Source: Zelopaecilomyces penicillatus (taxonomy: Eukaryota > Ascomycota > Sordariomycetes > Hypocreales > Pseudodiploosporaceae). From it: a stretch of 64,000 bases of DNA. A program made the position numbers and the translations under genes. How positions within the stretch are numbered: position 1 is the first letter of the stretch; each line of letters starts with the position of its first letter. Shown here piece after piece: positions 1-11,966 of the stretch. The stretch is taken from the NCBI GenBank assembly GCA_005765155.1, contig VCCP01000001.1, positions 992,001 through 1,056,000 of the forward strand, written 5' to 3'. The notes beneath the pieces were generated by a model. It had not been told where the DNA came from. It searched no databases and saw only the letters and a program-made list of their open reading frames with translations.

Positions 1-125
1 TGAGACTGGTGATGGTGCTCATGGCCGCTGCCGCCTTGTGAGTTGCCAAACATCTGGTCGAAGAAGCCGCCAAACTGGGCGTTCGCCAGAGCGAAAAGTG
101 AAAGCAGAGCGATTAGGTAGCGCAT
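1..125 (-). CDS. lcl2: LCL2-like secretory-pathway protein, N-terminal part only
   Basis: The reverse strand opens with an ATG at 125 and runs off the left edge of the window. The first 16 or so residues (MRYLIALLSLFALANA) form a clean signal peptide. They are followed by the FGGFFDQMFG motif and a Gly/His-rich stretch, the arrangement seen at the start of fungal Long Chronological Lifespan protein 2 (LCL2). These are small secreted or ER-associated proteins linked to ER-associated degradation and lifespan in yeast. Only about 41 residues are visible, and the cysteine-containing C-terminal half lies outside. It is divergently oriented to the bL27m gene with about 300 bp between start codons. 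The family call rests on the signal peptide and the FF(D/E)QMFG motif. Any other small secreted protein with the same start remains possible. Confidence 0.7.
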   Translation of the reverse strand, partial: MRYLIALLSLFALANAQFGGFFDQMFGNSQGGSGHEHHHQS

Positions 126-422
126 TTTGTCGGTGTTTGTTAGATTTTTTGACACACTGCCGCGAAATCACTCTATGTAAGATTCCAAGTGTCCCTGGCG
201 ATGTGGCAAGTTTGGTCGCGAATTCCATGTGGGGTCTGGTGAGAGACATGATGATCAAACTGTCCAATTCCCAACCTCTTATCGATAAGACCCCGACATC
301 AATGACTAAGCATTGAAAACTCACAACTGAAGACTCGGGGAGAATGATGGACAAGAAGCTTTAGCAGCAACCGACTTATCATCCATCCACAACCCTGTCG
401 ACCAGAACACTCCGTCTGGGCT

Positions 423-1345
423 ATGCGGTTCCTCACCGTCCAGCGGCCGATGCTGGCTGTTGTGGCCGGCATTTCAAGGATCAGTCTTACCAACAATGTC
501 GTGCCAATTAGCCTTCAATTGGCGAATGCAGTGATCCAGGGGCGGCGACATGCCTCCGTCAAGGCGCAGGGAGCGTACAAGAAGAAGTGCAAGAGAGGAA
601 TTCCCAATAAGCTGGGTGCAAAGAGGACAGGAGGTGCGTGGTCAATTAATGTGGAGGCTCTACACAACTACTTGCCTCGGCATAATGACGACATTGAGGT
701 GTGGGCATAACGTTTGGCTGACCGTTTCTTGATGGATGAACAGATCAATTCGTTATTCCGGGCAACATTCTCTATAAGCAGCGTGGCACTCACTGGTGGC
801 CAGGCGAGAACTGCATCATGGGCCGTGACCACACCATACACTCCATGGCTTCTGGCTACGTCAAATATTACCGCGATCCCGCCAAGCACCCAGACCGCAA
901 ATACATCGGTGTCGTCTTCGACAAAGCCGACACACTACCTTACCCTCTGCACGCCGAGCGCAAACGCCGCCTCAATCTCACAGCACACAAGGCCAGACCC
1001 ACGCCCGTGGAGCCGGAGCTATCACCCTCTGGTATTCCTTTCCAGGTTACGCGTGTGGAAGCGGGCGAGCCAGACCGGCTGTTGCGATTACGGGCTGATT
1101 ACAGCTACCGGGAAGATAACTGGAGGATCGGACGGCTAGTCAAGACAACGGGTTTGAAGACAAAGCGGTTCCGGACACGCAAGCAGTATTTCAGACACCG
1201 ACGGTGGAGACGTGAGAGAGAGCTTACGGGGCAGCGGGAGGCAGAGAAGAAGAGGGTTGAGAGCGGTGGTGATATCAAAGTGGTCAAGGCTATCAGCAAG
1301 AAGGCGGCGAAGAAAGCGGCCAAGGCTGGTAAGAAGGGCAAATAA
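423..1345 (+). CDS. Mitochondrial large-subunit ribosomal protein bL27m
   Basis: Two exons, 423-633 and 744-1345, give 270 aa. The 110-bp intron starts GTGCGT, has a CTGAC branch-like site at 717 and ends CAG. Splicing restores the bL27 core: a basic segment ending KLGAKRTG, then DQFVIPGNILYKQRGT, WWPGENC and GRDHTIHSM. This core is the bacterial L27 domain, which lies near the peptidyl-transferase centre. Residues 1-40 are basic and hydroxylated without acidic residues early on, consistent with a mitochondrial presequence. A long C-terminal extension rich in Lys/Arg (ending AKKAAKAGKKGK) is typical of fungal MRP7/MRPL27 proteins. The ATG at 423 is the first in frame. The gene is head-to-head with the LCL2-like gene. 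Confidence 0.93.
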
Positions 1346-2230
1346 ACGGAGAGCTAATGGCCTTTGTAGCTGAGTCATTATGTGGTGGATGGGTGTAGGA
1401 ATACGGTGTAGAGGCTTGATTCTGTAAAACTAGAGTCTACAATGAATGGTAACTGGGATTCTGGGTCCAAGTTACGGCATCTCATGCGGCAAAAGAACAA
1501 TTGAAATGTTGAAAACAGCTATTAATTCACGATATGGAGGAATTAATGTATTATGCAAAGCCCTTGTAGATGAACATCTCTGCTTCACTGTAGCATTGAA
1601 TAATAGAAACAAGATGGCAAAAGTTCATTCGTATCATATATGTCCTGTGATGTTTGCACGTTTGCTACTGCAACCAATTTAGGCGGAGTGGAACTGCCCC
1701 AGGCACCAACGTCACCCCACTGCACCAGAGAGGTGCTAATTAAAGGAACAGCTGGTGCCGCGCCTGAACGTCACAGAGCACACGACGCGGCTAGGCGCGT
1801 ATCAACCATGAAGTACAGAAGGCAACTCCTCCTCATATTCTCAAGTTCTCATGTCGCCTATTCCTCCTCACGCGCCCAATAAAGCAGTTTTCCATTGGCC
1901 CATGATAGATCATCTTACTCGGCTACTTCAGGGCGCCTTTGCGTGCTCTAGCTTGTTGACCCTTTAGGTTAACGGGCTATTGGGAGCTTCTTGCATTTTC
2001 CGCCGTTGGTATCCAGATCATTTCATCTCATCTCATCGCGTTTCATTTCACGTCTTGCAAGCATTTTCAATATTCTATCTTTAGAGGCATTGTCAATGGC
2101 ACTTGCCCAGTAGTGCTGCAGATGAACAACTCCGCGCCTTAGGCATAAAGGTCACGGAGTAGAGTATCCTGTAGCTTCGTGGTGAGAACCTGCATCCTCC
2201 AATCTCGCACAAACCCACCATTCCGCAGCC
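1346..2230. other. Intergenic region, no gene seen
   Basis: The 3' flank of bL27m and the promoter of the next gene. Short ORFs here have no recognisable domains. A CT-rich stretch with repeated ATCTC/TTTCA words (about 2020-2055) resembles a fungal pyrimidine-rich core promoter. Confidence 0.6.
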
Positions 2231-4954
2231 ATGGCGCCTCCACCTTCCGAGGTGGTGCATAAGATGAAGCGTACTCGGCCAGCTTATATGGAAGGATTTG
2301 CTCGAAAGTCTACATCCGCACTGCCAGCGCAATCTCAGACACCGCAGAAGACGAATGATGAGGGAAGGCCTCTGCGTATTGTTAGCGATATCCTGCCTCC
2401 TGGGAGTGCTCCTGCCAAGGCATCGTCGACACTGGAGCTACAGCCCCCCCAAAATGGCGCCAAATTAGCTTCGCATGCCATGATTGGGAAGCTGCCGAAG
2501 CAGTGGGAACAGGGGCGAGAGAAAACAAACGATCCGGGGTCTGTAATGCAGGCTGAAATTGAACTGCTCGGGGGTGAAGATGAGGACGGCTCTGCCTCCA
2601 TGATCAGTGGTGATAGCTCTGACTCGTCATCAGATGAAGACGAAATCCTGCACGCCGTTAAGCCGCGTCGGGTTGGGGCTCTCTCGAACTCGCCAGAGTT
2701 ATCAGAAAGAGATGGTGAGTCCAAAGCTATCCTAGACTCCAATCGATGACAATTATTAACTCCTGTAACTTAAAAAGCATTTTCCAAATTGGGCTCTCAA
2801 TCGCCCGTTGAGCCACCTTTACATTCGCCTCCTGCAGCTGCTTTTACCACTACTGCTGGTGAAAAACTGGCTCCAACATCCAGGAAATCATCGCGGCATA
2901 ATTCGGCCGAAGCTGCAAAGCAGATCTCACGGCCGGAGGCCAATGTCCCTCAGCTTCAAGTTCATCGGGCCAAGGCGCGACAGATTACGGAAACTGCCGT
3001 GCAAGCGCAGATGGAAAGAATCAACAACATACAGGTCAAGGCTGCAATCAAGGCCGCACACCAGACCTACGTGGCAGCTCCTAAACCTGCGACTCCACAA
3101 GCTCTGACTGCGAGCAAGCTAATGGCCAATGTTTCAGTAGGGGCTGGCAATACCGAGTATTCAGAGACGATCGCGAAAAGCTTGAAAGGAGCAGACATTC
3201 CCCCGCATATATCGGTCACTCCCAGTGGCCATAATTATCATATTTATATAGGTAAACATACCTTTGATTAACCCCCTCCCCTATTGCTCAAGATCCGAAT
3301 CTAATATGATGAATGGGCAGGACCGGATGGTATACCACAATCCAACAGAGGAGCTCTTATTCCTCCGAATGCGAAATTCTCTGACGATCCTAATTATCCG
3401 TTTGTTTGCTGTGTACGAGAGTGCACCATCACTAAAAACTATGCAACTTTGACATCATATGGGGGCCATTTTAGCGTTCTCCATACGGGAGACAAGTTCA
3501 ATGATAATGGAGACGGAACACTCTCGAAGGTGGGAGAGTATAAGGCAAAGAATGGCCCCTCACCTGCCATAGTTGTCTCAATAGGCCCTTGTCCATCAGT
3601 GCCTTTTCAGCTCGTAGGAAAGCCGCCGCAACAGAAGAAGAAGCGCTCGCTTGATGCCTCAAAGCCTGTTGATGATATGCGCCCCATCAAGAAGCCAAAG
3701 AAAACACTTGTCCCTCTGCCAATCAATGTCCAGCAAACAGATGTTGTGGAGTATCTGCATAGTTTTCTATCTCCGAAGCAGCATGTTCCCAAGCGACGTG
3801 ATATTGCAGCCATGAGCCGTCTACCCCGACGGCGACAGCTTCCACAGTCATGGATTAAATACCACGGAGGCAAACTTCTTGAAAAACTACATTACTCTTG
3901 CGCCTTAGCCTACCTTACTGGAGATGAAGTGGAAGACTCGCTTGCGTGTAAACGCCACCGCCGCGGAAAAGGTGCCAAACTTTCAGACGTGTGCGTTGCT
4001 ATGTCATCTTCTTTATCAGAGCACATTAAAACTGCCTTTAGCAGAATTCCTTGTTGTGTTGCCTGCAGATACTATATAGTGAAATATCGGCAGGGGAATG
4101 ATTGTCTATGGTCATCTCAAACTTGGGACTCTGACTTAACCGGAGCAGCCGCGCGCGGCGAAAAGGCAACAAAATCAACCCAAGAGGTTATTGAGGTTGA
4201 CGACGATGAAGACGATGAAGAAGAAGAAGAAGAAGAAGAAGAAGAAGAAGACGATGCTGGGTCTGGTTCTGAACAAGGCTCAATCACCAGTGAGCCGGAG
4301 GAGATACCCGCGTTCGAATCCATAGCTGAGCGTAGTGCCTCACCTTGGCCTTCATCTAGCCCAGCTGCCTCTGCCGATCACACTGCTTTGTCGGATTTGG
4401 AACCAGCTAAGCCCTTGGTTGATACGCGTCTACGCCAAGGGTCGCAGCAATCCAAAGGTGGCCTAGGTAGACTTCCTACTGCAGCCCCCAGCATGTTTCC
4501 GAATGTGCATCAGCTCAGTGAAGTTGAACTCGAAGTAGAGGATTGGGAGTTTGCGCCTGGTAGAATTGTTGACGAAGCCACTAACGAGAGTAAGTTCCGA
4601 ACCTGCAAGCCGTATGCCGTACTGGGTGGTCGGGCTAACATGGTTTACAAAACAGATATTATCTATTCAACTGGATACTTATCAACTACTCAACCCGTGA
4701 TGATCTCTCAGGATGTGGGCGTCAATGTGATATTTATACAACCCGGCACCAACCACCACTGGGCTGCGGACGAGGATAAAATACGAAGCTGCTCGGTAAC
4801 CGGCAAGGTTATTGTTAAGATTGGCGACAAGGCGCACAAGGTTGGGACCAATGGGGTCTTCATCATCCGCCCAGGCCGGAGCTGCACCGTGGAGAACCGC
4901 CTTTACGTTGGTGCCGTGATTCATTGCACTACTATTCAGGAACCCTCCCTCTAA
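2231..4954 (+). CDS. C2H2 zinc finger / DUF3716-like / cupin protein, function unknown
   Basis: Four exons (2231-2714, 2778-3251, 3321-4589, 4656-4954) give 841 aa. Introns of 63, 69 and 66 bp are phase-consistent; the last has a perfect GTAAGT donor but is divisible by three, so retention would stay in frame. The N-terminal 320 residues are low-complexity and disordered, with an acidic patch. Exon 3 starts a C2H2-like finger (C350, C354, H369, H374; C349 is adjacent). About residues 450-590 hold a cysteine-containing region with a KLSDVCVA segment and CCVACRY, like fungal DUF3716 proteins. A Glu/Asp run (about 611-630) is encoded by a GAA microsatellite. The last 95 residues look like a cupin beta-barrel (VIFIQPGTNHHW, VTGKVIVKIGD, FIIRPGRSCTVEN), reminiscent of the Mif2/CENP-C C-terminal cupin. 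This is not CENP-C itself, because no CENP-C motif was found. A nuclear role is inferred only from domain types. Confidence 0.82.
4192..4253 (+). repeat. GAA/GAC microsatellite coding an acidic tract
   Basis: A run of GAA codons flanked by GAC/GAT codons inside the C2H2/cupin gene encodes a continuous Asp/Glu tract. Length variation between strains would change only the tract length. Confidence 0.9.
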
Positions 4955-6201
4955 ATACGAAAGCCGACTAGAACTTGGCGTCTTGCGACTTTTCAGGGGC
5001 CGGTGGGGTCATTTTGATTGGGGTTTTCAAGGTTTATAATTTCCAACAGGATTTTTGCTTATGTTTTTGATATCAACGAAACGCAATTGCGGAAGCTGGT
5101 TGAAGTTATATGGAGATGTTTTCTAGGGAAGGGGTTCAAGTATATAAAGGTTCCAAAGCTCCTGGGATGAATATTAGAAATGGCGGGGAAATAGCTTATG
5201 CGAGATGGGCTTAAACTACCTAGGCAGATATTGGCCTAATGGAAAATGTAATTACAAACAACTACGTCCGGGTGGATTCCGAGCCCATCAAAGACCATCT
5301 ATTGGCAGGCAGCCTTCTCATACCTAGCCTCACATAGCCTGTATCCTCTTAGCAAAATACGCCCATGTGGCCATGTGGCTGTGATCACGGTGGCACACAA
5401 CTAGTTGGTCAGGCTGTTGATGGAGGGGCTTTAGAGAGGTCAGCCGAGGGGAGTTTCCAAGTCGCCGTTACTCCGCCATATTATGGCTGACCAGCATCAC
5501 GAGCAGGTAGAGGGTTACATTTCTGAGGCGGCAAGCCGGTTGTCGCGGGGTTCGTTCCCGGAGCCTTCTTTGAATGAATACGACATTGAACCAATTTTGC
5601 AGCTGCTTTGAAGCGGTTTCTGTGGGCCCTTTTCGCACTTATTCTTACTGCGTGCTCTGTTGATGTTGTATTTCATGTGGATGAGACGGGTTTCGATCTA
5701 CGGTAGATGGCGCGTCGTGACCAGGGCTGCCCTATAGTGATGTACACTCACTGTGGACTCGCTGTCCACTCACTGCACAGTGGTGAACACTGCTAAAGGG
5801 CTGCAAAGCTACCCCAGGCTTCCCCTCCTAGATCACCCCCAAGCTTCAAGCCCGTGAGCGGCGCATTAAAGGCAACAGACAAGTGAGCAGGTGATCTGGT
5901 TGACGGAAGGTGCGAGGCGTCATTGATAGGCTGAGTCATGTAAACCGATGGGGGTGAATTGACCTCTATAGCTAACTATTTGTCAATCCTACTCCGTGCC
6001 AGATTCTGTATGTTTTTCTTTCTTTCGCCTTGTTTATATCTACTGGCGTGTATAACTTCAAGAGGTTGCCGTCTCCTGGCGCAACAGAAGGATAGCAGCG
6101 GTTTCCCCTCTTCTCCAGGCTATTTATTGTCAAACTACAGTGCATGTCGACAATGCGCTGGAACTGAAATTGCTACCCGCCCAGTGCAGCCGCTAAAAAT
6201 C
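4955..6201. other. Intergenic region, no gene seen
   Basis: No ORF with a recognisable domain. An open frame from about 6010 continues in frame into the next gene and could extend its N-terminus (see that gene). A GGTTCGTTCCC word near 5549 resembles a tRNA T-loop, but no cloverleaf forms around it. Confidence 0.6.
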
Positions 6202-9200
6202 ATGTCTGCTCCAGGCAGTGGTTGGGTCCAGCGACCCGCTACCAGCCCTGCAATGGAGTTGGCCAACGATGCAGACTCACTGCAGGTCAATCCAGGCAGT
6301 CCACGAACCCCATTACCACCCCAATCCCCCTTTTTATCGCCCATTTTGGGCCACGATGCCAGCGACAAGCCGTCTAGCAATAGCACGGAAGATACGGATC
6401 TCAAGGGCACGGGGCTTGATGAAGATGAAGAAGATGAAGATGAAGACGTGACGCTGGAAAAGGTGCCCGAGGAGGTAGACAGAACATTGCCATCGAGGTT
6501 CGTGCTCGATCCTGCAGGCGACTTAACGTACGATGAGACGACGGTCGATGTTGTAACGGTGCCGTGCCCCGGTGGGCACGCGCTGCGGAGCTGGAACCGC
6601 GACGGCCTGATGAGCCGATATTTTGGGGCGCCGTCGATGCGGGACGCCGAAGTCAATGAGGCAGAGCGGCCCGGCCCTTCGTGGGTGAGACAAGGGATCC
6701 GGCGGGAGGCGGACCGCTCGAGGATATTACTCTATGAACACCCAGCGGTGGTTGAAGGGACCACGCTGAACAAGCTGGCGTCTTCATTGCTGGAGGAGCT
6801 GGAGGCGTTGAGAACGCAGGAGGGCCATGAGCGGCCACTGGTGTTCATTGGACATAGTATTGGTGGACTTGTGGTTAAGATGGCGTTGGTGAAGGCGAGT
6901 CGTGAGACCAAGTATGAGAATATCTTGAGAGAGTGCTACGGCGTTGCCTTTTTCGGTAAGAAGCTCTGCTCTTTATTTTAAAACATTACTGTTTATTAAC
7001 GAGCTGTCTTTTAACAGGCACACCACATCAAGGCTCAAGCTACTTTGCAATGCCAAGTTTAGCACCCAGCATTCAGGGGCTCCTCCAGCTCTCTGCTCCT
7101 CTGCCTCCGTCACTCACCCACGATTTGCGTGTGGGGAATAACCTTTTGCTGCACGTTGATGAAGACTTCAAGACCGTCTCTGAGGACCTCCGCGTGTGGA
7201 CATTCTACGAGACTATCGACTCTCGTCTGTCTGGTGGCTCGTCAGGCGATGTTTACTTCACCGCGCCCCTAACGTCCATCAAGTCTGCAATCCTGGGCAT
7301 GCGCCAAGAGCGCATATTTCCACTGCAGAGCGACCACGCCAACATTGCTTCTTTTGGTCGGAATAATTCGCACACACTGCGCCTGTTTCTAAAACAGCTA
7401 TCAGCGCAAATCGATCGTGCTGATGCTAACTCTAGAGAAGATGCCGAGGGCGGCGCGGCTAATGGGACCGGTCGCTGGACGCTCAACTTGGAGCAGAGGG
7501 TGCAGGTGGAGGTTCATGGATTCTTTGACGATGCTGCATCAGGGGCTGCGGATGGGATCGTGAGGGCGTGGTCGACGAGGCTACCGCTAAGGGAGTTCTT
7601 GAGCAAGGGGCCCGAGGCTTGCCTTAGCGAGAGGCTCAATGAGGTTGATGGACCGCCCGAGGAAAGCAGGTTTTTGAGATCCAGGGGGAGGACATCACTG
7701 GTAGAAGTAGGAGGAGGTGAGGCGGTCGTATCGCCTGTGGTCCCAATTCCGTTCCCACCAAATCCAATGACGGTTAAGAATGCGCTCGGCATCAAGCAAG
7801 AAGGGCCACAGCTGCAGCAGCAACAACCGCCTCAAATTTCGCCTCAGCCATTACCGCTACAGCAGGGGCAACAGGGGCAGCACTCCATGTCAATTGACCA
7901 GATATCTGTGCCCTCTTCGCCCATCATTCTCCCTGTCGACGCGAAGCCTGGAATACGGACTGGATCTGCACCAGCCATGACAAGAGCTATGGCTGGCAGC
8001 CCCCTAACGCCACCCTCGCGGCCCATATCTCCTCCCACACGATACTCAACGCCTCTACGAAAGCCGTCGCCATTGATCCGGGCCGAGATGGACCAGGATC
8101 TTGCCATTGACCGACTCTCTCCTCCGATGCGAGGCCGCATGGGGCGGTCTATTAGCCGGTCTATGAGCCTGGGCAGCGATGGAGGGGGCGGTTCACCGCG
8201 ATTCGTGTACCGCGACTTCCCACCATTTTCGCAACGCAGTCGGAGCACTTTTGATGCTGCTGGTATGAGCGCAGAGGAAGGGGATGACGATGAGGACGGT
8301 CTCGAGTCGCCGATGCTTCCGGAGGCGATCGTTGCAATCCGTAAGGATATGAAGAAGGGTTTGCACAGGGCGAGTGAGACGGTTATTGTGGATGAGATAC
8401 CAGTCGCTTTTGCGAAGCCAGAGCTTAAGTCGCGCAAATTTGTCTGGATTCATCTGCCTTACAATAATCCCACTTGGGTCACGGTAAGTAAACGCAATGA
8501 AACTTCATCATTTACGTTGCATATTTATCCTGAACCTGAACTGAAGCTGACACGAACTTTATGAAACAATAGAAAATTCTGCAGACATTGCAGGTCTCCT
8601 ATAAGAAGGACTTTTCGCCTCTCTATAACCATGACTTTTGGACAACGAAGCATACTCGTGGCCGGCACTCACAACACTATGCTTATTTTGCAAAACCAGG
8701 GGCTTATTTCACGGCGCCACGAACTTGTAAGTCAACCACATCCTCACATTTCTTGCTTTCAAGCTTATCAATTAGATAGTATCTCCTCGGCATAGTTCGG
8801 TTGCATCACCGACTCTCTCGCCTAGAATTGGAGACGATGCTGTATATTCAGTACTATTTCTTCCATATCTTCACTTCGACTCGTACAAGAGACTGATTCG
8901 CCGTCGCGACCTCATCCTGAAACGCTTCAATCATGGACGAGCCCGCCCTGTACCCGAGGCCGTAGCAAAATCGGAATCGGTAGAGCTACAAGTCATTTGG
9001 GAGTTTCTTGGGCACGATCCGCCAATCAACTGTCGTCGCACACTTGACCAGTATGGATATCCTTCTCTGCGAGATACGAGATCCAGGGACGATGACCAGA
9101 TGCTGTACAAGCTTACCAAGGAAAGAGAATTTGCTATGGATCAAAATGGAGAGCTCTACAGTCAAGTGTCCAGCAGCAAGTCCGGCTCGTATGAAGGCGG

Positions 9201-10686
9201 AAGCGGGGCAGCTAGTTGGAGAGATCGGTGGGCTGGGCGCGATGATGAGAGTGAGGAAGAAGCCCCTGAGGATAAGGTGCTGAACGGGAAAGTTCTGATT
9301 GTGGATCAGATGTGGCTGTGGACCATCTCAACCCGTAAGTCTGATTCCATAGTGTCAGAATAGGCTACCTCTCACTGACACCTCTCTAGATACGCTACTC
9401 ACTTTCTTCCCCAAAAGAGAAAGTGACCCCATTGAAGGACCTTTATATCAACAGGCGGATCTTCGAGATAGCATATTTAATGAAGTCAACGTTGATCTTA
9501 CGCGCCAATGTGAGAATGCCTTGGATTTGGCAGCTCTTGCGGCACTACACGCCGTGAGCGTTCTCCTCGACCGCTCCTCTCATCCAGATTTGGAGATTTT
9601 CAGGATTTTCGAAGAGGCTATTAGTGTATTGGTAGGGAATAATCTCTCATAAATTGTGCAATAGATTAGCTAACTTATGCACCTCAGAACGAGAGGCTCA
9701 CAACGTCCCTGAAGGACTTCCGAGCGGAGGGATTTCGCGACAAGGCATTCGACTACGAGCCAGTTGAGAACAAAGAGGGCTCTATACGGGCACGGCATAA
9801 AGAAGAGGGCCGCCGGGCCGAGCGAGAAAACCGGGACAATACCTCGGCGTTGCTGGAATTGCGTGACATTGAAGATGAGCTACTAATTCTCCTGCATCTT
9901 TTCGAGAGGCAATCCAAGGTAATATCGACTATGCATGCCATTTACTCTCGACCCGAGTTGCGCGAGCGGACAAGCCATGGCAGGGTGTTTCTCAACGAGG
10001 CGCTTAAGAAGTTGACCGAGTACATCCACTTGACAGATGAGATGATCCGACGGGTAAGAAGCACCAGAGACGACTACGACAAGCTGCTTCAAATGGTTCA
10101 GCGCCAAGCGCAGGTAGATGAAGTGCGGCTCAGTCGACTGCATGCCGATCTGGCCAGCGCGCAAAGCCGAAGCGTCATGATTTTTACGACATTTACTGTG
10201 ATCTTTTTGCCACTGACATTCTTTACGGGATTATTTGGCATGAATACACGAGAATGGGGTGGCGAGCACAATCTGCCGATCAAGACCATTGGCATCATCG
10301 CGGTGCCCTCGAGTGTCTTAATGATTATAACATCACTGGTCATTGCATGGAGCACAAGCGTGCGCCGATTCTTTCGCTGGCTCGCTCGGCAGTACAAGTT
10401 GGTCGCGCGCTGGTTGTACGCCGAACTGTGGCGGCCGGTTTCTAGAACTGCATCAAAGCGACTGGCGATTGTGATGCTTGCAAAGAAGAAGCGACAGCGA
10501 CAGAGGCATGGGGAGGAGTGGGAGAGTAAAGGAGGGGGGAAGATGAAGAAGGAAGCGAGCGACTTCTGGGAGAGGCACAGACTTGAGAGGGACAAAGGGT
10601 ATCAGATTCCCGAGGTGAATAAGGCGCCTGGTGCGAGGAAATCCAAGACGTGGGTAAAGCCGAAGAAGGACAGCAAGGGGAAGTGA
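6202..10686 (+). CDS. Alpha/beta-hydrolase (lipase/SesB-like) fused to CorA-type membrane domain
   Basis: Six exons (6202-6955, 7018-8483, 8573-8726, 8780-9334, 9390-9631, 9688-10686) give 1389 aa; introns are 62, 89, 53, 55 and 56 bp, all GT-AG and phase-matched. Residues about 110-430 form a serine-hydrolase domain. It has a nucleophile elbow GHSIGG (Ser219), GTPHQGS shortly after it, and a DHANIASFG motif that supplies the likely catalytic His. This type occurs as the N-terminal effector of fungal STAND proteins and in SesB lipases. A Pro/Ser-rich linker follows (about 450-660). The C-terminal half resembles CorA-like Mg2+ transporter proteins: a long helical region, then TM1 ending in the GMN signature (G1241-M1242-N1243) and TM2 (GIIAVPSSVLMIITSLVIAW). 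A basic Lys/Arg tail ends the protein. An upstream in-frame ATG at 6010 is possible but adds an unsupported hydrophobic leader. The physiological role is unknown. Confidence 0.85.
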
Positions 10687-11966
10687 ATTGAGCCTTTGAT
10701 TTTGATATCTTGAGTCGGATTTGCTTTTACTTTGCTTATGAAGTTCTGTTGGTGGTACGTCCGGTTGATGATGTGCCTTTCTATTTACCGCCTGCCGTCT
10801 ATGCGGAGACGGAGGATCTTGTGATGTGAAGTGGTGGATGCATTGGCATGGCGTTTTTGGCATTTTCATATATATAGCATGCATACATGTATACGATGGA
10901 GAGAGGGAGAGCATACGTAACACGCAAGTGTAGTTGAGAGTTTAGTTGCGTTTATACTTTTCTTGTTTAGGGATGTGAGAGCCGCATGATTATGGGAATT
11001 GAAGCAATAGTGATGTCATGTAATTAAGCAGCCTTACAAAGCAACGCAGGGCGCAGCCGAAGGAGCTTGAGTTCAGTATATTGTCAAGTTGCGCCCGCAT
11101 TGCTATAGGTAGGATTTCAGCTCGGCGGATGTTAAATATATGAATGGACGTACTATGTAATTAGAGTACGATTTTGCTTTGTTTAGTAAATTAAACAGAA
11201 CCCCTCTTTCTCCGCAAAATTTCCAAAACGTCACACGGAGCTGTTTCCGTCACACACACTTTTGCTTGGTGTTTGTCTCCAGAAGCTTTCTAGCGTCGTG
11301 GGGCTTTTTAGTTGCACTTGGTTGCCGTCGGGTATTTACAATTAGCCCCGATTCATATATATAACCCCAGGATTGGAGGTATAATTATGAAATTAGCCTT
11401 ATCTAGCATGTTATTAGAGCACGTCCTACCTAACATGGTGGTGCTCGTAAATTGTGTCCCTTTTTTTGCAATCGCCTAACAATGAAAGATCCGCAGACGA
11501 CAGCGGCCATCTGTCCGTCGGGAGTAGCCAGACTTGATTAAATTGCCATGGTAAGTTATTTATATGCACGCTAGGGAGCTGGAGACTAGGCGAGGCGAGG
11601 CGGATAAGGACAGGCAGATGGTATAATAGCCTATGGGAATTTTTTAACAAAGAATTGGTGTCTCGGCTTATCATTGACCGATCGTTAGGGTAACTCGGTC
11701 ACACTTGGAGGTGAGACTCGAAAGTGACACAGCGGTAAATCTGAGATCTGTGGGTCTTGAAGCTGCATTTGCAGGAGATAGTTTGAGAACCGTGCTTATC
11801 TCACGATTGTCGTCAATGCTTTTCTATACTTTAATGCATGTGTTATACATACCTCGCAACATATATAACACTCCATCACGCAGAAGATATTAGCTGGATT
11901 TCACAAGACTCAGATACTCTCTCACATCGACACACATATATATATATATATATATATACAGACCTC
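10687..11966. other. Intergenic region, no gene seen
   Basis: The 3' flank of the hydrolase-CorA gene and the promoter/leader of the SDR gene. AT-rich patches around 10868-10890 (ATATATAG, TACATGTATAC) and a TA repeat just before the SDR start are the only notable features. Confidence 0.6.
11935..11960 (+). repeat. TA dinucleotide microsatellite in the SDR gene leader
   Basis: A CACACA stretch runs into about eleven TA units ending eight bases before the ATG of the short-chain dehydrogenase. It most likely lies in the 5' UTR or at the core promoter. Confidence 0.9.

Noticed and set aside
5540..5570. GGTTCGTTCCC T-loop-like word
   Set aside because: No cloverleaf can be drawn around it on either strand.
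6010..6201. Upstream in-frame ATG for the hydrolase-CorA gene with a hydrophobic leader
   Set aside because: The leader looks like CT-rich 5' UTR read as Phe/Leu/Cys; the ATG at 6202 has better context, but the longer form is not excluded.
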